Positions 11,931-21,879 of a DNA stretch of 64,000 nt are shown one piece after another. The stretch lies in assembly GCA_030015575.1 (NCBI GenBank), contig CM057349.1, positions 256,489,077-256,553,076 on the forward strand, in the 5' to 3' direction. The notes beneath the pieces are model-generated. The model saw only the letters and a list, made by a program, of their open reading frames with translations. It was not told where the DNA came from and did no database searches. The stretch is from Agapanthus africanus (taxonomy: Eukaryota; Streptophyta; Magnoliopsida; Asparagales; Amaryllidaceae). The translations under genes and the position numbers were made by a program. Each line of letters opens with the position of its first letter. Within the stretch, counting starts at the first letter, position 1.

Positions 11931-11976
11931 GCCGCGGAACCGCGGCAAGAGCATGCTCCTGCCGCGGATCCGCGGC
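11931..11976 (+). repeat. GC-rich leader hairpin (E2)
   Basis: GCCGCGGA pairs with TCCGCGGC, then CCGCGGCA with TGCCGCGG, then GAG with CTC, with two single mismatches. It begins 207 nt after the start of the primer site. Equivalent stems with other sequences lie at 29203, 37913, 47758 and 55210. Confidence 0.9.
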
Positions 11977-12439
11977 CGAGTTGACTCGGCTGTAGGTCAA
12001 GTTTCCTGCAGTGTTCTTATATTGGTGTTTTATGATTTTTAGGATGGTTTGTTTCTGCCCAGAATTTCCAGAGAACAAAATTTGTTTTTTGGGTGGTTAC
12101 AAATCCGTATTTTGATCGATTTTCTGTAGACTTTGGCTAATGGGTTATATCTGTGATGTGATATATGTATTGAACGTCTCCTATTCGCTATACGTCGATT
12201 AGTGGGGGTTATACATATCTGTGATCTGTAATGTTGGTGATTTTTGTATATGAATTCGTTGGATTGTAACGGATGAATAGCCGGGGGGTTGTGAGATGAG
12301 AGTTTTCTTTATCTTTCAATTCATGTAATGTGTAAATTGATGTAATATTATTTGTATGGCCGCACATCCTGGATGAGGTTGTAGCCGCCATTGTATAATT
12401 TCTTTTTACTGTTTTTGCTCCTAGGATAGACCCAAGGAG

Positions 12440-12542
12440 GGGTGCACAAACTACCGGGTACCTCGAAGTGCCGAGTGGCCTACTCACGTTGTTGAGGGAG
12501 GTTGCTTCACTTCGGGTATTTGGCCGGTAGTTTGCCGCACCC
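12440..12542 (+). repeat. Leader hairpin module (E2)
   Basis: GGGTGC pairs with GCACCC, CAAACTACCGG with CCGGTAGTTTG, and CGAAGTG with CACTTCG, giving a hairpin of about 103 nt. E4 and E5/E6 have two such modules in tandem; E1 and E3 show one. Confidence 0.85.
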
Positions 12543-12959
12543 GTAGGGGTCTAGGGTAGGGTATTTGGCTATTCATCGCGACCGTGTAATCTGTCTTTCG
12601 TTGCAGGCTCGAACGAAATGCAGATTCCTAGTATATCCAAAGTGTTCATCTGTGATCTGGAATGGCTATCATTGCATCTGACGAATGTGTATATATCTAT
12701 ATATGATATCTATTTAGGCGTTGCTTATGTTTTGCATCTGCGCTAGTCCACCCCCGCTCTGTCGTTAGTTAAGTAACCTAACGGGTGATGATGGGACCCC
12801 ATGGCGAATGCGGATGGCATAAGCGTACGTTATATTTTCGTTGTTTTCTGCAATGGTAGGATTAATTGATGGGACGCATTAAATTAATGCAAGAAAACAA
12901 ACCTAAAAGACGTTGTTGGAACAATTTTCAAAAAGCTGTTATTGCAAGGACGTTCACTT

Positions 12960-13200
12960 TTGTTTTGCACAGAGGTATTCGGTTAGGAATGCCCAGCACC
13001 TCATTCGACGAGGCAAGGGCTGAGATCCCTTCATCGGGAGTGACCCCTTGGACAAAAGTTTGCGTCAGGGTAATAACTTCACTATAGTCGATTATTCTTG
13101 TTTTGCATCGAGGTATTCAGCTTAGAATATCCTGCACCTCATTCGACGAGGAAAGAGCCGAGATCCCTTCACAGGGAGTGACCTCTTTAGCAAAAGTTTT
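12960..13200 (+). repeat. Two-copy structured leader module (E2)
   Basis: Copy 1 pairs CAAGGG (13014-13019) with CCCTTG (13045-13050). Copy 2 pairs AAAGAG (13152-13157) with CTCTTT (13183-13188). The core between the arms is nearly identical in both, so the arms changed together. A stem of the type GGTATTC/GAATGCC precedes each core. Confidence 0.85.
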
Positions 13201-13338
13201 CGCCACTATATTTTCAAAAAGGTTATCAGGTCTCTTCAATGATATCAAGTTCATTACGTTAACGGGTTTTTCGCCAAAAACCCAGCCGTAGCCCTCCGTC
13301 ATTTCTTATAAGTTATACTTAGTATTTGTGCTGCGTTT

Positions 13339-13526
13339 GTTGACTGTGTTAAGGTGCAGTGAACGGTAGCTAAGTATTGCTTATCTGCTGGATACAATGT
13401 GATTGGTTAGGACATTTGTGTAACCTTGTTGACTGTGTCAAGGGCTATGCAGGTGGGTTTAATGCAATCAAGATAATGACGGGTTGAACTTGACTAGGAC
13501 TCTTTGATTTGTTGACTGTGTCACGG
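13339..13526 (+). repeat. Three-copy short hairpin motif (E2)
   Basis: GTTGACTGTGTYAMGG occurs at 13339-13354, 13428-13443 and 13511-13526. TTGAC pairs with GTCAA around the loop TGT in the second copy; the other two each have one changed base in the right arm. Loop TGT is common to the three copies and is not found in the other elements. Confidence 0.85.
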
Positions 13527-13991
13527 TCACTTGGGTCCTAGGGGCAAAAATCCACATCGGGAGTTTCTAAAGAAACTGAAACTTGCAGATTTAGCATACC
13601 TTCTGGAGGAGTGTGGTGACTAGAGTGGATTCCATCTAGGTCATCGCACAATGATAGTTGGATCCCGATCCCACTGATGAGTTGGATTACTCTCGGGAGA
13701 TTATTTCACTTAACAATCAATGCTATAAACCAAGTAGGTGTCTAGAACGGTGTTAGCGGGGCTACGCCTCCAGGGAAAAGAGGTTACTTAATTAAGGAAC
13801 TTCGCGAAAGCGTTGGAAAACCTCCCTCGAAGTACCAACACTAGCCTGGCTGAAAGGTTAAGCAAGTATTGTGACGTGCAATTAATCCCGACTAGTTCTT
13901 CTTTTAAAAGGTTTTAAGAAGAATTTGAGAAATAGTGGGAGCCATCCTGGTTAGATAAACTAATAAACCAATCTAATCTTGCAAGAGCGCA

Positions 13992-14020
13992 CGCTGAGTG
14001 TTTCTTTTCTCTCTCTCCAG
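13992..14020 (+). promoter_or_regulatory. Candidate 3' splice site before pol (E2)
   Basis: A possible branch point (CACGCTGAG) is followed by a tract of T/C ending CTCTCTCCAG at 14020, 37 bp before the pol ATG. The same arrangement is kept in E1 (ends 2036), E3 (31166), E4, E5 and E6, although flanks differ. Splicing here would remove the leader from a pol mRNA. No donor site has been assigned. Confidence 0.45.
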
Positions 14021-14056
14021 GTAGCAACCATTTCACGCCCTAATCAAGATAATAAA

Positions 14057-17000
14057 ATGTATCGCTTGACCGATCCGAATTCTTATTCGGGGCTGGGGAA
14101 CGTTGGTTCGGCTCTAACTTGTGACAACAGTCATAAGTTTGAGCAAGGGAAAGAGGATTGTATGGATTCCAAGGATACCCAGTTGAAGAAGAAGCATGGT
14201 TTTGCATCTACTTCAGGTGTTCTTGTAATTGAGAACTGCTTTACGGTCAGCCCTACCTCCTGGGTACTTGATACCGGATCAGGATCTCATATCTGTAATT
14301 TATTGCAGTGACTGAGAAAAAGTAGGAAAGTTGCACCTGGTGATATGTCGCTCAGAGTAGCGAACGGAGCACAAGTTAATGCTGCAGCCGTCGGTGAATA
14401 TCACCTAGTGTTGCCAAATGGCAATACTATGATTTTGAACGATTGCTACTATGTACCTTCCATGGTTTGCAACATCATATCAGTTTCTTTACTCGATAAA
14501 GATGGATATAACTTTGTTCTTGATAGAAATATCATGAACATTTACCTTCATAAGGTACTGGTTGCAGAAGGTACACTGTGTAATGGTATCTATGTTCTAA
14601 ATCAGAATACAGTTCTCAATGTACAAAACACACGCAAGAGGAAGAATTCAGATACGAATGAATCCTACTTGTGGCATTGTAGACTCGGTCATATCGGAGA
14701 GAAAAGACTAAGTAAGTTGCATAAAGATGGACTCTTGAATACGTTCGAGTTTTCATCTTATGAAACTTGTCAGTCTTGTCTCAAAAGGAAGATGACCAAA
14801 TCTCCGTTCACTGGACATGGAGAAAGAGCAACAGAGCTCTTGGGAGTCATACACAGTGATGTATCTGGTCCAATGTCTATACATGCAAGGGGTGGGTTCT
14901 CGTACTTCATCACATTCACTGACGATCTCTCTAGATTCGGATATGTGTTTCTTATGAAACACAAATCTGAAGCTTTTGAGAAATTCAAGGAATTCAGAAA
15001 CGAAGTAGAGAACCAGACTGGCAAAAGTATCAAGATCCTCCGGTCTGATAGAGGAGGGGAGTACTTAAGCACGGAATTCCTAGATTACTTAAAAGAGAAT
15101 GGTATTCTCTCTCATCTTACTCCTCCTTATACACCACAACACAACGGTGTATCGGAGCGGAGGAATCGTACCCTATTGGATATGGTTCGCTCCATAATGA
15201 GTAGTGCCGAGTTGCCTCTTTCATTCTGGGGATATGCACTTCAAACAGCAGCGCATCTATTGAATCAAGTTCCATCCAAATCCGTGCCTAAGACTCCGTA
15301 TGAAATATGGAGTGGTAAGAGTTTGTATCTTAAACGTATTAAGATTTGGGGTTGCCCAGCTTATGTCAAAAAGCAGAACCCAGACAAACTTGAGGCACGG
15401 GCAGTTTTGTGTAAGTTTGTGGGATACCCAAAAGATTCTAGTAGGTATCTATTCTACTATGCAGAGGAACAGAAGATAATTGTTTCAAGAAATGCCACAT
15501 TTTTGGAAAAAGAATTTCTTGTTAAAAATATTAGTTGCAACACGGTAGAACTTGATGAAATTCCAGAAACATAAACTTTAACTAAAGATTTGGTGGAACC
15601 GCTGGATTCAGTTACACCCAACGAACCTCAGCCACTCCGCAGATCTGGTAGGATTTCTCATCCGCCCGAGAGATACTGCGGTTTTCTCTTAGATGGGGAT
15701 CGAAAGGATTGCATCTTGGAAGAAGATGACCCTACCAGTTTCAGGCAGGCCATTATCAGTAGGGACTCTGATAAGTGGCAGGAAGCAATGCAATCCGAAA
15801 TGGAGTCCATGTACACCAATAAAGTGTGGACCTTGGATATTGCTCCACCTGGGGTAAAACCCGTTGGATGCAAATGGATCTATAAAAGGAAACTTGGTGT
15901 AGATGGGCAGGTGGAAACCTATAAGGCTAGACTCGTTGCAAAAGGTTTTCGTCAAAGACCTGGTGTGGACTATGACGAAACTTTTTCTCCGGTGGCTATG
16001 CTCAAATCCATTCGGATCCTACTTACCATTGCTGCCTTCCATGACTATGAAATCTGGCAGATGGACGTTAAAACGACTTTTCTAAACGGCTGTTTGGAAG
16101 AGTGCATTTACATGGATCAGCCAGAAGGTTTCGTAGACAGTGGGAGCAGCGGGAAGGTGTGCAAGTTGCTTAAATCCATTTATGGATTAAAGCAGGCATC
16201 GCGGAGCTGGAACATCTGTTTTGATGAGGGAATCAAGGAATTTGATTTCATCAAGAACGAAGATGAACCTTGTGTCTATAAGAAGATTGTAGGACGAACG
16301 GTCGTTTTCCTAGTCTTGTACGTGGACGACATTCTTTTGATAGGAAATGACATTCCTATGCTACAATCGGTTAAGCTATTTTTGTCACAACGGTTCTCTA
16401 TGAAGGACCTGGGTGATGCCTCGTACATTCTGGGGATCAAGATCTACAGAGATAGATCCAAGAGACTACTGGGACTTTCGCAGTCCAGGTACATAGAGAC
16501 CGTACTAAAGAGATTTAGTATGGAGGATTCTAAGTGCGGTAACATACCCGCATTGCACGGAATTACCCTCTCCAAGAAGATGTCTCCTAAGACTGACGAG
16601 GAGAGGGTTCGCATGAGCACTATACCCTACGCTTCGGCGGTAGGATCTATAATATATGCGATGCTATGTACAAGACCAGATGTAGCTTACGCGCTGAGCG
16701 TGGTGAGCCGGTATCAGTCACACCCAGGTGAGGACCACTGGACGGCAGTGAAGAACATTTTCAAGTACCTAAGAAGGACTAAGGAGATGTTCCTGGTTTA
16801 CGGTAATGGAGACCTTAGGGTCGAGTCCTTTACCGATTCAAGCTTCCAGAGTGACAAAGATGACAGCAAATCTATCTCGGGTTTTGTGTTTACCCTCAAC
16901 GGAGGGACGGTGTGTTGGAGGAGTTCCAAACAGGATACCGTCACAGACTCGACGATGGAGGCTGAATACATTGCTGCAAGCGATGCCGCAAAAGAGGCGG

Positions 17001-17305
17001 TCTGGATGAAGAAGTTCATTAGTGAACTTCAGGTGGTTCCGTCCATTGTTGACCCAATACCTTTGTATTGCGATAACAATGGGGCTATAGCTTTAGCAAA
17101 GGAACCAAGGTCCCATCAGAAATCCAGACACATCTTAATGCGGTATCACCTGATCAGGGAGATCATTGATCGCCAGGAGATCGAGGTACGGAGAGTGCAC
17201 ACAAAAGACAACACGGCAGATCCATTCACAAAGGCCCTCCCTCAAACACAGTTCGAGCGACTTTTTGAGCTATTGGGTATGCGGTACGCCAGCAGCTGGC
17301 CCTAG
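14057..17305 (+). pseudogene. pol: E2 pol polyprotein (PR-IN-RT-RNase H), two in-frame stops
   Basis: One frame runs through the whole region, interrupted only by TGA at 14309-14311 and TAA at 15572-15574. Protease: WVLDTGSGSHICN just before the first stop. GAG-pre-integrase: WHCRLGHI...CQSC zinc-binding pattern near 14670-14780. Integrase: HSDVSG, RSDRGGEYLS and NGVSERRNRTLLDM give D, D and E. RT: KWIYKRKLG, QMDVKTTFLNG and YVDDILLIG. RNase H: FTDSS, TMEAEYIA and CDNNGAIAL. It ends with TAG at 17303-17305. The encoded enzymes make and integrate cDNA in the virus-like particle and nucleus. The ATG at 14057 is the first after the candidate splice site; there is no gag part upstream. Apart from the two stops the frame looks functional. 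Confidence 0.95.
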
Positions 17306-17357
17306 TGCAGACGTTGGGTATGCGGTACACCAATTACTGGCCTTTAGTGCAAGTGGG
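17273..17357 (+). repeat. 41-bp duplication at the end of pol (E2)
   Basis: TTGGGTATGCGGTACRCCA occurs at 17273 and 17314, spanning the stop codon. E3, E4 and E5/E6 show a decayed version of the same double unit; E7 has a single unit. Confidence 0.7.
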
Positions 17358-17361
17358 AGAT
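17351..17361 (+). other. Polypurine tract of E2
   Basis: AAGTGGGAGAT stands directly before the 3' LTR start TGTTAG; it is the expected plus-strand primer. The same motif precedes the 3' LTRs of E3 and E4, and AAGTGGCAGAT those of E5/E6. Confidence 0.85.
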
Positions 17362-19469
17362 TGTTAGATATGTATGCCCTAGAGGCCATTATTGTATAGT
17401 ACTAGTTTGTATAATACATTTTGGAAGCTTGGGATATATATACGGTTTTACGACAGTCTTGCTCGATATAGTAGTATGCTACTTGGTTTGTTCTATCTTA
17501 ATATGTGTATATGTTTCTTTTAACATATCGCTAAAACATATTGATGGAGCACTTAGGATCTTTGCTTGACTCCCGGCGTTGTGATGGCGATCACACTAGT
17601 GGGGGCTGGGTAGTCTATAAGCACATCCTTATTCTGGTCCCTAGTCGTAGGATTATCGAGACAGAGCATCGATACTCCAGAGTAGACTGGTGCGTACGCT
17701 TCTCTTCCCAGCAGGGGAGATGGTCTGTCCCACAGCCATCAGTACGTCGTACTGGAGATAGTATGCAGGTGCTCGTTAGGTTATGAGTACACTGGACAGG
17801 ACTCGTCGGGAACTGTTGGTTGGTATTATACCTATCGTCAGTTAACAGTTCCCAGGTGATATGAGTACAGCTTAGTCCGCTGACTTGACACTGTCACTTC
17901 GCCTCGAGCGTGTTCCCACTGTTCTTTGATTACTACCCTACCACGGCTCTACTGAGTCGTGCAAACAGGTAGTAGTTAGGTGCAGTCCCGAAGCACTTAG
18001 AGGCAGTGACGGTTAGACAGGATTCGTCTCTCCCGGTATTGGGAGTTGATATCGCGCTGTGTGTAGAAGAGCCATTACACATAGTCGTCCCTGGCCAGGG
18101 CAAGCGAGATATACTGGTGGGTTTCCAGTGTTATCTCAGGGTGTTCTGGGCTACACTCCGACACCACTTGTACCGCTATTAGGGGACTGACGTTTACCAC
18201 CACCTAGGCCCGCTATGCGATATTATCAGACGAACAGACCGGACTGTACGGAGATTGTCACATACAGGCTCAGTAAGAGTTCGGATGGGTTTACCTCATC
18301 AGTCTTCTTATCGGCATCTACCTGCGGACCGTTACGTACAGCTAGTGCCGCTTGCGGTCTGTGGTTAACCCCACTGCCAGCGTAGTGTCGAGTCTTTAGA
18401 GTCCCACACAGAGGGTTATTCGCCTTTGGGCAAAACAGAGCAGAGGTCGCATGGTTTTGCGATGGGGTTCGTTCACATCCGCGCACTTGTGCACGTTTGG
18501 TGTCCGGACAGTTATTACTAGCGGGCTTTGGTTTAAGCCAGATCCTAGTATATGTTTTGGGATTGGTTTTATCTCATTGTATTCGTGTTTCTCGGAACAC
18601 GGATGCGGGTGTTTATGCACAGTTGACTGAGACAGAGGCAGAGGATTCTCATTAGGGTTATGGTACGGGTGTGTATGCACAGTTGACTGTTGTCTTTTTC
18701 CAAACCCTAATGAGAATAGGAAATATGATTAATAATATTAGTTAACAATTATTGTGCCATGGTTGAGTTGAATTCTTGACTTTTGTTGACTTGTTGACTT
18801 TAGTTGACCGGTTGACCAAAGTAGACTTGTTGACCATCATCATTTGTTTTCAAAGATGCTTCTTATTTTTTGCACAAAGCATTTAATGAATGAAATGATA
18901 ATGGTCATTCATCAACTCACCATCACAAATTGTTAATTATTATTATTGTTATCATTTTCTAAAATATGAGAGCATGGTTGTAAAAAAAAATTGATCATTC
19001 TTACTTGCATCTTCTCTTTCATCCATAGCTCTCATCCTCTTCCTCCCACTCAAGGAAAAATCCCTCTCATGAGTTGAGAACCATTTGCCTTCAAGATAAA
19101 ACACGAAAACTCATTTCTACTCATCCTAAGGTTGAAGGTCTAGCAAGCCTAATACTTTAGTTACCTCAAGTTCGAGGAAGGAGCTCAAGGTAGAGGCCCT
19201 CGGGTGGATCTTTCTTCAGCAAAGAGGAGATGACGAGGAGGAGCCATTCAAGCTACTACAAGGAGCTAGCAAGGAGGAGAACAACAAGAAGAGAAGGAGT
19301 TCAAGACTATGTCTAACCCTCTAACCGAGTAGCTAAAGCTCGTAGTTGTTGCTAGTGTGTTGTTTAGCAAAGATCCGGGTTTTCTAGTCCATGTTACCAA
19401 AAGCCCAAAAATCGTTTTTCACCGTTTCCACAACCCCGAAAGAACGGGAGAGCTAACGTGGACCTAACA
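17362..19469 (+). repeat. E2 3' LTR
   Basis: Starts TGTTAGATATG and ends GACCTAACA, 2108 bp. It differs from the 5' LTR by scattered substitutions and a few one-base indels, and is followed by the target duplicate TCAGG. Confidence 0.97.
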
Positions 19470-19474
19470 TCAGG
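19470..19474. repeat. Target-site duplication TCAGG, right copy (E2)
   Basis: Identical to 9608-9612. Joining the flanks restores a continuous Tat sequence. Confidence 0.97.
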
Positions 19475-19505
19475 GTTAAGATCTGCCTCCTAAGACTTTT
19501 CAACT

Positions 19506-19676
19506 TTATGAGCCGTTTGGGTCTCATAAAGAATTTTCTCCCTACCGGTCGAGAGGATCCCGTAGGTGTCATTTCTTCTTAAGAATCGTGAGGATTCCTA
19601 AGTGTGTTTTCTCTTGAAAGTCGTAAGGATCTTACAAGAGAATTTGCTCCCTTACGAGTCGTGAGGACCTGCAAGT
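19506..19676 (-). repeat. Tat hairpin pentad A
   Basis: Five hairpin units in a row share a core like GTCGTGAGGAT. Arms include ATGAG/CTCAT, CCTAC/GTAGG and CTTAAGAATC/GATTCCTAAG (one mismatch). Pentads B (22276) and C (22628) repeat the same order. Confidence 0.75.
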
Positions 19677-19719
19677 GATGGGTGAAGTTGCCCTTATCCG
19701 CATTTCACGGAGTCAGGGG

Positions 19720-19798
19720 TTGCTCTAGATGCTTCCCACGGGTTCACTGCCGTGTTCTGCGAGGACCAGGCTTCACTCTGGACATTTTCCAGGATTCC
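19720..19798 (-). repeat. Partial 170-bp satellite unit
   Basis: The sequence GATGCTTCCCACGGGTTCAC and what follows match the satellite at 20373-21560. The 72-bp array starts directly after it, so that array sits inside the 170-bp satellite. Confidence 0.7.
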
Positions 19799-20372
19799 GT
19801 AGTTTAAGGACATCAAGGTCGAGGTTAAGGACATCATAGTCTGTGGATTTAAGGACTCCACAGTCCGTTGTTAGTTTTAAGACAACACGGTCGAGGTTAA
19901 GGACATCATAGTCCATGAGTTTAACGAGCTCACAGTCCAATGTTAGTTTTAAGAAATCACGGTCGAGGTTAAGGACATCATAGTCCATGGGTTTAAGAAC
20001 CCCACAGTCCGATGTTAGTTTAAAGACATTACGGTCGAGGTTAAGGACATCATAGTCCATGAGTTTAAGGACCTCACAGTCCAATGTTAGTTTTAAGACA
20101 TCACGGTCGAGGTTAAGGACATCATAGTCCATGGGTTTAAGGACCCCACAGTCCGATGTTAGTTTAAAGACATTACGGTCGAGGTTAAGGACATCATAGT
20201 CCATGAGTTTAAGGACCTCACAGTCCAATGTTAGTTTTAAGACATCACGGTCGAGATTAAGGACATCATAGTCCGTGAGTTTAAGGACCCCACAGTCCGA
20301 TGTTAGTTTAAAGACATTACGGTCGAAGTTAAGGACATCATAGTCCATGAGTTTAAGGACCTCACAGTCCAA
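19795..20372 (-). repeat. 72-bp tandem repeats of the Tat 3' region
   Basis: About eight units contain GGTTAAGGACATCATAGTCC at intervals of about 72 bp. Each unit has three 24-bp subunits with GGAC-N6-GTCC-like hairpins. On the minus strand the array is open for 199 codons, because a 24-codon period carries no stop. The repeat explains that frame, and I do not call it a gene. Confidence 0.85.
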
Positions 20373-21560
20373 TGTTTGCTCTGGATGCTTCCCACGGGTT
20401 CACTGCCGTGTTCTGCGAGGACCAGGCTCCGCTTTGGATGCTTCACATGGGTTCACTGCCGTGCTCTGCGAGGACCAGGATCCGCTCTGGATGTTTTCCA
20501 TGGGGTCAGAAGTGACATAATCCGCGTTCCACGTAGCCAGGAATTTTGCTCTGGATGCTTCCCACGGGTTCACTACCGTGTTCGGCGAGGACCAGGCTCC
20601 GTCTGGATGCTTCAGACGGGTTCACTGCCGTGCTCTGCGAGGACCAGGATCCGCTCTGGATGTTTTCCACGGGGTCAGAAGTGACATAATTCGCGTTCCA
20701 CGTAGCCAGGAATTTTTCTCTGGATGCTTCCCACGGGTTCACTGCCATGTTCGGCGAGGACCAGGCTCCGCTCTAGATGCTTCACACGGGTTCACTGCCG
20801 TGCTCTGCGAGGACCATGATCCGCTCTGGATGTTTTCCACGGGGTCAGAAGTGACATAAGCCGTGTTCCACGTAGCCAGGAATTTTTCTCTCGATGCTTC
20901 CCACGGGTTCACTGCCGTGTTCGGCGAGGACTAAGCTCCACTCTAGATGCTTCACACGGGTTCACTGCCGTGCTCTGTGAGGACCAGGATCCGCTCTGGA
21001 CATTTTCCACGGGGTTAGAAGTGACATAAGCCGTGTTCCACGTAGCCAGGAATTTTGCTCTAGATGCTTCCCACGGGTTCACTGCCGTATTCGGCGAGGA
21101 CTAGGCTCCGCTCTGGATGCTTCACACGGGTTCACTGCCGTGCTCTGCGAGAACCAGGATCCGCTCTGGATGTTTTCCACGGGGTCAGGATGGACATAAG
21201 CCGCGTTCCACATAGCCAGGAATTTTGCTCTGATGCTTCCCACGGGTTCACTGCCGTGTTCTACGAGGACCAGGCTCCACTCTGGATGCTTCACACGGGT
21301 TCACTGCCGTGCTCTGCGAGGACCAGGATCCGCTTTGGACGTTTTCCACGGGGTCAGGATGGACATAAGCCGCGTTCCACGTAGCCAGGAATTTTGCTCT
21401 GGATGCTTCCCACGGGTTCACTGCCGTGTTCTACGAGGACCAGGCTCCGCTCTGGATGCTTCACACGGGTTCACTGCCGTGCTCTGCGAGGACTAGGATC
21501 CGCTCTAGACGTTTCACATGGGGTCAGAGTTGACATTATCCGTGTTCTACGTGACTAGGA
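20373..21560 (-). repeat. 170-bp satellite of the Tat 3' region
   Basis: About seven copies of a unit of about 170 bp (junctions near 20541, 20711, 20881, 21051, 21221 and 21390). Each unit has three related subunits of about 55-60 bp that start GGATGCTTCCCACGGG or similar. The first two contain the hairpin CACGG...CCGTG; the third has CCACGGGGTCAG. Open frames on both strands follow the repeat and are not genes. Confidence 0.9.
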
Positions 21561-21879
21561 AGGGTTGACTTTATCCTCATTTCACGGAGTCGGAGTTTGA
21601 CTCTCGGTCATCTGTACACCGCTGAGTCATGGAACTGGAAGTTGCCGCTGTTCCGCTTTGCTTGATGTTGTGTCCGTTGTAATAAGACGAATGTTGAGAT
21701 GATCTCTAGGCTGTCTATGAACCATTGAGATTTGGCCTCTCCTTCTGATGAAGCTTGGGGAGGAAGGGTGTGATTCCCTCTTTGTTTGCGCCCCTGGATT
21801 GTATACAGGGATTGACATGATATCACCTGTAGGGCATAAATTTCATTTTTCCATTTATCATCATTTTTTTTATTTCCGC
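21561..21879 (-). other. Unique part of the Tat 3' region
   Basis: No gene or clear repeat is seen, apart from a short match around TTTCACGGAGTC (21580s) to 19710. It separates the 170-bp satellite from the next hairpin repeats. Confidence 0.4.

Larger units (their letters stand above)
11736..14020 (+). other. E2 non-coding structured leader in place of gag
   Basis: This 2.3-kb segment lies where gag is expected. None of its frames resembles gag, and there is no CCHC zinc knuckle. It holds the GC-rich hairpin 11931-11976, the hairpin module 12440-12542, the two-copy module 12960-13200, three short hairpins (13339, 13428 and 13511), a stem TGACTAGA/TCTAGGTCA near 13616-13643, and the polypyrimidine/AG site ending at 14020. 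The same parts occur in the same order in E1, E3, E4, E5 and E6. Confidence 0.8.
9613..19469 (+). mobile_element. E2: full-length Angela-type Ty1/copia element
   Basis: The element is 9857 bp with two LTRs (9613-11722 and 17362-19469), a primer site, a 2.3-kb leader without gag, one pol frame, a polypurine tract and a perfect 5-bp duplication TCAGG. The LTRs differ at roughly 1-2 percent of sites by eye. It lies inside the 3' non-coding part of the Tat element. Pol residues such as RSDRGGEYLS and YVDDILLIG and the RNase H motif TMEAEYIA place it near BARE/Wis/Angela. Two in-frame stops and the lack of gag suggest that this copy does not move by itself. Confidence 0.96.

Noticed and set aside
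19773-20372. Minus-strand open frame of 199 codons with a leucine-rich repeat pattern
   Set aside because: It is the 72-bp satellite read in a frame without stops; the 24-residue period equals the DNA period and no start context or domain is seen.
20376-21496. Overlapping open frames on both strands over the 170-bp satellite
   Set aside because: They repeat with the satellite unit and exist in several frames at once, as expected from tandem DNA.
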